Shown here piece after piece: positions 55,982 through 64,000 of a stretch of 64,000 bases of DNA (position 1 is its first letter; each line of letters begins with the position of its first letter). The notes below the pieces were generated by a model. It worked only from the letters and a program-made list of their open reading frames with translations. It ran no database searches and was not told the origin of the DNA. The DNA lies in assembly GCA_029945375.1 (NCBI GenBank), contig CM057059.1, forward strand, positions 4,092,001 to 4,156,000, read 5' to 3'. The DNA is from Agaricus subrufescens (lineage: Eukaryota; Basidiomycota; Agaricomycetes; Agaricales; Agaricaceae). The translations under genes and the position numbers were made by a program.

Positions 55982-58900
55982 ATGAATCCCGCCATTTCCG
56001 AGAACCGCCCTGTAGACTGGCCTTCCATTCGGGTCGTCGGGAACCACCCGCTGGTGTCCGAGCCCGGCTGCCTGATCTATGTCCTGTATTACAAGGTCGG
56101 GCAGAACTCGGAGCGTGCACAGACAAGGGCAAATCAGACAAGCCCAGTCCAGTCTGAATCCGATGCCTTGGCCAAGGGTGCGTACCTGTATTCCGATCCT
56201 ACGGGACAAGTCCGCTGACTGCAGAACTCTGACAGGGATCCCGCTTCTGTACCCGAAGGAGCACTGTTATGTTTTCCTCCGGGAATCGAAGGAGGCGGAA
56301 CCAGAGGAGGATGTTTTAGTGGGGATGACACTAGACTTGTGAGTTTAAATCCGGGAAATCTATTTCGGGAAATGATATTGATTGGACTCTATTCCCGGGA
56401 AATCAGACAAGAACTGCCCGAGGACTGTCAGGGTCAGCTCTCCGACTTGAGAGCACAGGTGATCGGGGAGCCATCCGAGGGCCTGATTGCCTATGAACAC
56501 CTTGGTGATTGGGCTTCCAGCAACGGGCGCGGAGTCCACTGCTACAACCTTGGACTGGCCTATCAAAAGCCAAAGACGCTGACCGGGATTGCGTCCACTA
56601 TGAAGAAGTCGATCCCGGTGCCTCTGGACCTGCCCCGGGAGGTGCTCAAGGTGTGCAGACTTTCCCGGAATCCTCACTCACAGTCTCATATGTGCCATAG
56701 ACGGGATCCGAGTGTGCTGTGTCTATGCTCGGGAAGAAGGCTCCTAGACTCCTGAAGACGATGGACAACATGGCGGAGATCTACAATACTCCCCGGATCG
56801 GGTCCGACGTCAACACCTGCTACCCGTCCATGCAGCTCAACGTCGCAAAGGCCGTGGAGCGCGAGGGCCAGTCCGGTAAGGTCCCCCGAGCGCGGTGCTG
56901 TGATTTCCGGAATGAATGCTCATAGTCTCTCTACAGGATGGGGCTTGGGCGATCTCGGGACTGCAGGCCACCCTCACTATGACTCCCAGGACTCCCCGGT
57001 CAGTCTGACCTGCATGTTCAACCTCAGCCAAAGCCACAGCGATGTCCCCGACGAGCTTTTCACTGTACTCGGGCTCGGGATCTGTTTTGTGATCCCGCCT
57101 CTCTGTGGTACGTACTTTTCCGGGCTCTACCTCCACATGGGAACTCAGCCCATGTATGCCTCTCCACGGACCGACCCTCGGGACTATTACCGGGTGACGC
57201 TGATCTGCTACCCACCCCGGGATGTACTCCACAATCACGGAAGCCTCGCGTTGGGAGAGGGACCCGACGGGGACTATGCCAAACACACGTCCGAGGTCAG
57301 GCAGAGCTGGTGAGTGTTCCCTGCGCTCCCGGGTGCGCCTTAGACAGATCTTATTCACACTGTGTGCCACAGGCAAAAACCCAAGCGTCTGTCCGGACTC
57401 TCTACCTTTCTTCACGATGGCCTCGGCATCATGGACCGCACATCCTATGTCGATTTTCTGACCCGGTGCTTCCACCAGCAAGTCCAGTACCAGCTTCACC
57501 AAGCAGACCCGAGGGTCCGGCTCTCCGTTGACTTTGACGCCTTTGTCCGGTCCTTCAGCTACGTGCCCACGGACAACGACGGAGACACTCCGGTCGCGGT
57601 TGAGCCTCGCTACTGCCCTTCCTTTTCGCAGGAGAAGCAGATCCATGAGTACAGCCAGCAGCTTTTCCAACAACGGACTGAGCTCATCGGGAAGTTGACC
57701 GGGCCCCGCAAGGGCAGTAGCAGCAGCAGCAGCCAACCCGAACCCACACCCGACACCACTGGACCACCCGGGGAAGCGAGTGAGAGTGCGACGATGGCCG
57801 GGGAGAGTGCTGGAGCGAAGGGAGGGAAGGCGGAGACCAAGAAAAGAAAGCGATTGACAGGTGAGCTCTTCCCGGTTCCCCTCCGCTCATTTTCCTCATC
57901 CCTAACTGCTTCCGCAGGAGAAAAGACAAAGGGCCCAAAGGCCAAGAAGACTCGGACGATGACTGGTAGGTTCAATGTCCTCGGGAATGTTCCGGTTTCT
58001 CATTGTCCTGCCTCTAGCTCAAGTGGAGAATGGTGAGGTGGGCGAGGACGAGTCCGGGGACTCTCTGCCTACGGAAATCAATCGGGATGGTGAGTGCGCT
58101 ACGGAAATGACCATCGGGTTTGCTCTAACTCAATCCGGGCTTACAGGGTTCAAGTCCCTGCGACCATTCCCGACTGCGACGGTCCAAGACATCTTGATCG
58201 CCACAAGTACACTGACTTTGGCATCCCTGAGCGAGGACACGATCACCTTTGACCTCAGTGTGCCCAATGCCCTCGAAGACAGCAGCATGCCTGTCAATCT
58301 GGCAGAGCGCCTCTCCCTTGCCATGTCCATGTCTAAGAACCAGTACCAACTGCTGCAGGCGACCAAGGCTGTGTCCGGGGCCCACTTCCTGCTGTTGAAT
58401 GTCCTGTTCTGGGAGAGCCTCGAGACAGCTGTCCGGATGTCCGAGCACCCGACCCACCCAGTCCATGCACTCCGGACAAAGGTCGAGGCATATGCAATGA
58501 ACAATCCCGGCCGGAAACAGAAGCTCCTGCAGCTTGTCGTCGATTGGGCTGATATCATGGGCCTCGGGTTTCTTCCGCCACACTCCCCATCGCAGCACAC
58601 GTTCTCAAAAGCATGTTTCTCCGTTCACGCCAAGCTGACCTCCAGCAAATGGGTCCCGGAAGTCCTCAGTATCGAAGACCAGATGGTGCTCATCATTGGG
58701 AAGTTCTTTGACCTCGACGCCAAGGCCCGATGCTGTGCTATCCTCACCCGGGCCCTTGTTCAGAGGCTCGGGGTCGAAGTCCTGTTACTGGAGAGTGTCT
58801 CCGACTTTCTGCTTATGGACCCGACGCTTACGCTGGCTGTCGACTCCAAGCCATCCATCACATTTGCGAGGAAGATGAGCGGGATCCGGATAGACGAACA

Positions 58901-60038
58901 CACATTGGACCTGCCCCTGCTTGAGCCTCACCTCCACACTCTCCGGAAGTGCGTGGAAGTCCAGTTCCCGGGACTCACGTCCCTGCTTTCCAAGGTCTCC
59001 GGATTCGCAGGAGAACTTCCCGGACTGTCACCCGCGCCCTCTGTCTCCACCCCGGACATGTATACTCCAGCCACGTTTGTCTCCTGGGTTGACTCTGTGC
59101 TCCACGGACCCAATGGTGCTGTTCTGCAAAGGCATCCCCACCTCCGCCAGTTTGCGCTCATCCTCTACCTTTCCCTTCCCTTTCTCGATGCCATCGACCC
59201 CAGCACGGTGACTGCCCGGGATCCGACCCACCGCATGTTCTTGACCCTGGTCAAGGCTAACCTCGACAAACTCCTTGCTTTCCGGGACAAAGGGCAGTCC
59301 CGGGTTCGCATCCTCCAACCCGGTGGGCCTTATTCCGAGTCCAACCTGACCACGGCCTCCGGGTTTTTCAGCGCACTCATTTTCCGGGGCATCACCATGT
59401 CCACTGAGTTTCTTCAAACTCACTCGACGCTTTTCCGTGACCTTGATGAATGGAAGAGGGCATATGAGCCCTACCGGCCTGCGACGGAGTGCGAGGAGTG
59501 GGAGAACTGGCCTTCATCAAAGTGGGTAGGCCTTGACGTCGATTCCAAGGTATGCAATGTCCGCTGCTACGGCACTCCGACTGGCCGCCATCCGCTTGCA
59601 GCCAAGCAATACTGGGACGCTGCTCAAAAGCTGGCCAAGAACACCAGGCTGACGTCGGGAATGCTTAGCTTTTCCGAGATGTTCAAACTGATTGAGCACA
59701 TGAAGATTCCGGCCTTTGGCTCTCTGACCTCTTATCTGCTCACAACCGACTATGCGACTGCTGGCTTGGTGAAGCCCATGCAGCCCGCTGAGGCTGGAAC
59801 CCTCATCCAGAACAACAATGGTGCCATCCAGGGGTTGAACTACCTGGGCTATAGCATGTCGGATATCCCGGTTGCCTTTGAGGAGATCACAGAGGTCTTG
59901 ACGCACCTGTTCACCAATGTTGAAAGGGACAAGATGGGTTTTGGGGGAGCGCTTGTGGAGCATACACTCTGCAAGCTCAAGAGGCTAAAGGAAAACCCGG
60001 TGTTTATTGAGGTCTGTAATCGATGTGGCTTTGTCTAA
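55982..60038 (+). CDS. TET/JBP-like 2OG-Fe(II) oxygenase, long C-terminus
   Basis: Nine exons close in one frame of 1,196 residues: 55982-56177, 56236-56338, 56407-56650, 56701-56875, 56937-57309, 57373-57860, 57918-57965, 58018-58089 and 58147-60038. Introns are 50-68 bases with GT-AG ends; the last is a multiple of three, so it reads through. Residues about 200-335 resemble the oxygenase core of fungal TET/JBP proteins: PRIGSDVNTCYPSMQLN, GTAGHPHYDSQDSP with the HxD pair (H253, D255), CGTYFSGLYLHMGTQP (H306) and YYRVTLICYP (R325, 2-oxoglutarate). Family members oxidise methyl groups of DNA bases. A Lys-rich linker (AKGGKAETKKRKR, GPKAKKTR) leads to about 600 residues I cannot assign (SSKWVGLDVDSKVCNVRCYG, AFGSLTSYLLTTDYATAGLV). 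Part of the last exon is duplicated and decayed at 22871-23085 and 29612-30204. Confidence 0.72.
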
Positions 60039-60064
60039 AATTCTACTGTTATACTGTGCTACTT

Positions 60065-63000
60065 CTACATCTGAGTCTCTGTAAACCACAGAACCGTCGC
60101 CATCGAGTTGTTCAAGTGGCCCAGAACTGGGCTGCCGGAAAGCCAGCCGGTGAAGTCTTTGAGCGAAGGAAGGTGGATGTTGTAAGCCTCCTCGAGGCCC
60201 TTGCGGTGCGGTGTGCTCTGGTAGATCGTCCAGAGCATGGGGAGGATCAAGTCTGGGTAGGGGCAGTCCCAAGGAGAGGACGTGAAGGGATGCAACTGAT
60301 CGTCGTTCTGTGGAATGTGGCAGCGGTAGCAGGTCATACCATGAAGACGGTAAGTAAACCGAATAGGCTGTCTCTCTCTCCAACTCCTCATCGCACTGAA
60401 CCCAAGATCAGGACAGTTGTTGGCCATGTGGTCCTCGGCTTCCAAAGGATTTCGGACAAGGCAGCAAGTGCAATGACCCTCGATGAGAGCGAGTGCGTCC
60501 CATATCCGTCCGTTGTACTTGGTCACACTCACCTTTTCATCAATCTTCCTCTTCTTAGAGCTGGCGACGCGGCTCTCAAACACGGAGGACGATGACGAGG
60601 CCGAGTGATAAGGTGCTTGGGTCAAGAGCGAGAGGGGAGAGGACGATGAAGAACCTGCATCACTGCCGCCCACGGTGGCTGCTGTTGACGCCACCGCAAC
60701 TCTTGCAGGTTCACGGTAAGGAGCAGGAGTCGGGGTCTCGTTGCTGGTGGACAAGGTCAAGGACGAGGACGACGAGGCCAGAGATTGTTGAGAGCTTGCA
60801 ACAAAGGGAACACACCGGCTACACAGCTGATTGTCGGCACTGTCTAAGCAGCTAGTGCCCTCACCGTCCGTAAACTCTGTCAACGCCATCCTGATGCAGA
60901 CAGTGGATTTGAAGACGAGATTGTGCATGGCGGCCACTCCACCATGGTCGATGACCTCCTTAGGTACAATAGGCTCCCCTCTCCTCTTCGGCACTAGCTC
61001 ACACACCGCAGGCAGCCCATTTCGACCCGCTCTCCCGACCTCTTGAATATAGTTGATCATCTCATATGGCATACCGGCATGGCAAACCCACTTGACCCGA
61101 GGATAGTCGTTCCCGCAACCCAGAGCATGAGTACAGACCATGACATCCACTCCGCCTCCCACCCACCGCTCATACTTTTCCTTCCTTTCCTCCTCTGTCA
61201 TGTTTGCCGACCCGGCATAAAAGTCACACCCCAGCCGCCCAGCCAACTCCCAACCCAGGTCCACATATGGCACATAGACCAGTGCCCTGTCGCCCTTTTC
61301 CCAACTCCCTCGTGCAATGCTATACAGGTTATAGACCGTACTGATCAATTGGGCCTCTGTGTAGACCGCCGGGTGGATCACATACTGCAGCTCCGGTCGG
61401 TTTGTCTTGGCCCGGATGACGATGGCCTTTGGATGGAGGTCAAAGTTGTGGAGGACGATGTCAACAGAGCGAGGAGGGATGGTGCCGGACAATAGGATCC
61501 ACTGTGCGGGAATGGACCTCAGGGTGTAGATGTGTCGCAATGATTCTCGGTAGTGGTCTGCTGTGTGGATCGTATGGAATTCATCAAACACAAAGGCACG
61601 GATGACCACAGCCCGGTGGTGAGCGTTCATCAGACACTGGGTGAAGTGCTGGGACCTGGCTGTCTCTGCGGTGACGAGGAGAACAGGCTCGTTACCTGTG
61701 ATTCGACGGGTAGCAGAGGTGAAAAGCGAAAAGGGGATCTTCATCTTATGAAGACGAAGCTGATAGTCATGGACCAGCGAGACAAAGGGCAAGACAAAGA
61801 CAACGACAGAACTGGGTTCCAGCATGGCTGGAATGAGCGCAACCATCGTTTTCCCGCCGCCAGTGGGGAGAATGGCTACCACATCGTTGCAACGGCTTGC
61901 GAGGGCAAGGACTGCCTCTTTCTGGTCGTCTGATGTCCATCTGGCCACTGGGTCCCTGAGAAGCTCTCGAAGAACGCGGATGCACTTGGTCTCTAGCTCA
62001 GCCAGGGCCTGTCGACGGTCACCTGTCAGAGCAAGCACAACAACCAAAAACACAAGGGAGAGGAAGACAGACCTGGGTCTCTTCTGGCAAAGGCGGCCAT
62101 TCACTGAACAAGGCTGACCACGACGACTTGCCCGTTCTCTCACTGTGGCTCTGGACCTTGACCTAGTTCGATTGAGATGAGACGAGTTGCTATCGGTCTA
62201 TGGACTATGGAAGGTACTGACCCTGTAACTCGCTTTCCTGTACCCTTCATCCTCCTCATCACTGTCCAGCAGTGGTCCCACCTCCTCGGGCATATAGCGT
62301 TGGCAAGCAGATGGAGAGAGCAACAAGCGGCAGGAGAGTTGAAAGACACCACTGGGAACGTTCATGAAGGTATTCCATCGGTCGCACCACTTGAGGAACA
62401 AGTCTATTGCCTCCTCGCTGTGGCGGGTAAAGGACTCGGATGTGAGGCCATAGAGCCGATCCTCGGTCTGTCGGCTGTGGCCTGCCTGAAGAGCACTGAC
62501 GGTGTCGGCGTTCTCAATTGTACTGAAGACCTCGAGCTCAGGACACCACTTGCGCTTGACGGTAATGTTGGCCTGGCGGTAGTCGGCCAGACCCAACTCG
62601 ACCCCGACTCCCTTGAGAGTACAGTCCCTCATCTCCTTTGACAGCATATCCGAGTGCAAGACAGCACAGTCATCTGGGAAGAGAAAGACGTTGAGCAACT
62701 TCTGGACGGCCATATCTCCAGGATAGAGGATCGACGCAAACAGCTGGGCTACTGGCGTTGCAAGGGCACGAAGCTGAAAGATCATGTCACCGGTGAAGGC
62801 ATCAATCCCATGAGGAATAAACTTGTCTTGGCGGGTGAGCGTACTCATCTTGGTGTACCGACAGATGATTGACCAATGTGTGTTGATCTTGTAGAAACCC
62901 CGGGCCTGGAGCGGCGTGTTGGTGAACTGGATGCAGGTGAGCTCGGTCCCGCGAGCCGGTGAGCCTCCTCCAATTTGTATACACACGGCCAGCATTTTGA

Positions 63001-64000
63001 AAGCCTCACAGTAGTGGCGATACCACAAACGAACCTGAGCAAGGTTCCAAATGGGCTCCCCGGTTCCCGGCCTGGCGCCATGCAAGAAGCGATCTCGAAT
63101 GTCCTTGTCGTCCAGCATGGCCTCTAATAGTTTCAGACTGTGCTTGTGCAGCGGCGTGTTCCGACGGTCTTTGAAGATGTTGTAGCCAGGTGTGGTGTCA
63201 GTCAAGTCATCGGCGATATGGTCATACTGAATGTACAAGTCCTTTCCAAAGAAGATCTTCTGATGGATAAAGCCAAATGCCTCCTTGACCATCTTGGGCG
63301 CCATTGTGCGGAAATCGGGAATAGAGATACGGCTTCCCCGAAAGACAAGCTCAGTATACTCCGGATTAGACCAGAACGAGGCAGGAAGGGAGACAGTGGA
63401 CATGGCCATTGCCGAGGCAAGATGCTGGAGGCTGAGGACGCTATTGAAAGTGCTACAGTCTACCTTTTCAGTACACATGAACTGGATCGCATCCATGCTT
63501 CCCACGAGTGTCTGACCGGGCTGGCTGGAGTGGATCTGGCGCAGAACGACGAGCCTGATACAGTAGGTGAGCTTGGCCAATAGGCCGGTGATGTCTTTGG
63601 GATGAGCCCAGCTGAGGTCGGGCTTGATAGAGGATAGGATAACAAAACACATGGTAGGGTCCCCGACGGTATTTCCAGCGGAGGGCTTCCAGCGATGGGC
63701 CCAGATTGACATCAAGACGTTCTGGATATGGGTAGACAGAGAGGACGGTGTCGAGGCAGGCTGACTCCCAGCCAGACGCAGTTGGTGGAGCGCCTCCCTG
63801 ACTTGAAGCGGTAGCGGCATCTCGTAGCTGCCATGATCCCGCAAGAGAAAGGTAATCAACCGGGTAACCTCATGGACATACTTGTCTAGCGTGGTGACCT
63901 TCTGGTGTGCATGGAAAGGGTCATTAGAGATTCCGCTAGCAAACGTTCCAAAGTTGAGTTTCCAAGTCCAGGTCATAGAGCATGTACTTACGATTTCTGC
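60065..64000 (-). CDS. Tyrosine recombinase-RecQ-like helicase (5' partial)
   Basis: Minus-strand multi-exon gene entering from the right edge (a GTAAGT donor lies at the edge, near 63991) and ending at 60065. Introns are likely near 62153-62213 and 62015-62065. N-terminal half: a tyrosine-recombinase fold with GSPARGTEL (Arg I, about 62939-62962), YTKMSTLTRQDKF (Lys), LGLADYRQA (Arg II) and AGHSRQTEDRLYGL (His and the Tyr nucleophile, about 62445-62490). C-terminal half: superfamily 2 helicase with LPTGGGKTM (61847-61870), DEFHT in place of DEAH, LLSGTIPP, VMVCTHALGCGNDYP and YIQEVGRAGRNG, then a Cys pair region (CLDSADNQLCSRC) and CYRCHIPQ. Related fungal RecQ-like genes are often subtelomeric or mobile. 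It converges with the oxygenase gene, 26 bases away. Confidence 0.8.

Noticed and set aside
56837..57736. A 299-codon minus-strand open frame
   Set aside because: It is the shadow of oxygenase exons 4-6, whose splice sites close one long frame on the plus strand.
58125..58600. Two overlapping minus-strand frames of about 157 codons
   Set aside because: Shadows of the long last exon of the oxygenase gene.

Overview
The window looks like a repeat-rich chromosome segment of a filamentous fungus, most likely a basidiomycete. The evidence is short GT-AG introns (about 45-80 nt), a fungal Zn2Cys6-type cysteine pattern, a TET/JBP-like oxygenase, a tyrosine-recombinase/RecQ-helicase gene, and Tad1-like LINEs, Ty1/Copia, Ty3/Gypsy and CACTA elements. 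No rRNA, tRNA or CRISPR was recognised. All calls were made by reading sequence and translations; no database was searched.

Layout. (1) 1-6748: a LINE remnant, then a LINE with two intact ORFs but a truncated 5' end (minus strand). (2) 6749-16443: decayed, CpG-poor sequence. It holds an unidentified pseudogene, a CACTA (Tnp2) transposase relic, a CT-rich tract, two Ran GTPase fragments among fold-back repeats, and Gypsy gag/integrase scraps. (3) 16461-30204: a decayed duplicate of the segment now at 47735-59683. It is split by a 5'-truncated LINE (about 21140-22870) and a full-length LINE (23086-29611). The full-length LINE has a 15-bp target-site duplication and overlapping ORF1/ORF2. (4) 30205-41800: two complementary Copia pieces joined through one LTR. 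Near that LTR sits a young Ty3 chromovirus (33254-39452) with 236-bp LTRs and a gag-pol broken only by point stop codons. (5) 41736-48680: repeats without genes. These are three consecutive hairpins, a GGATCC-rich block, a 264-bp repeat, five copies of a 505-bp repeat, a GC-rich stretch, and a 318-bp repeat carrying a long hairpin. (6) 49566-64000: the gene-bearing part.

The gene-bearing part holds a Zn2Cys6-like coiled-coil protein (plus), an RFC1-like clamp-loader subunit (minus, convergent with it), a nine-exon TET/JBP-like 2OG-Fe(II) oxygenase with a long unidentified C-terminal region (plus), and a tyrosine recombinase-RecQ-like helicase (minus, running off the right edge). The last two converge with only 26 bp between stop codons.

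The strongest candidate for a new system is this last pair: a predicted DNA-base oxidase next to a recombinase-helicase. They lie in a locus once partly duplicated, whose copy decayed by CpG transitions as expected for methylated DNA. Function is inferred from motifs only.
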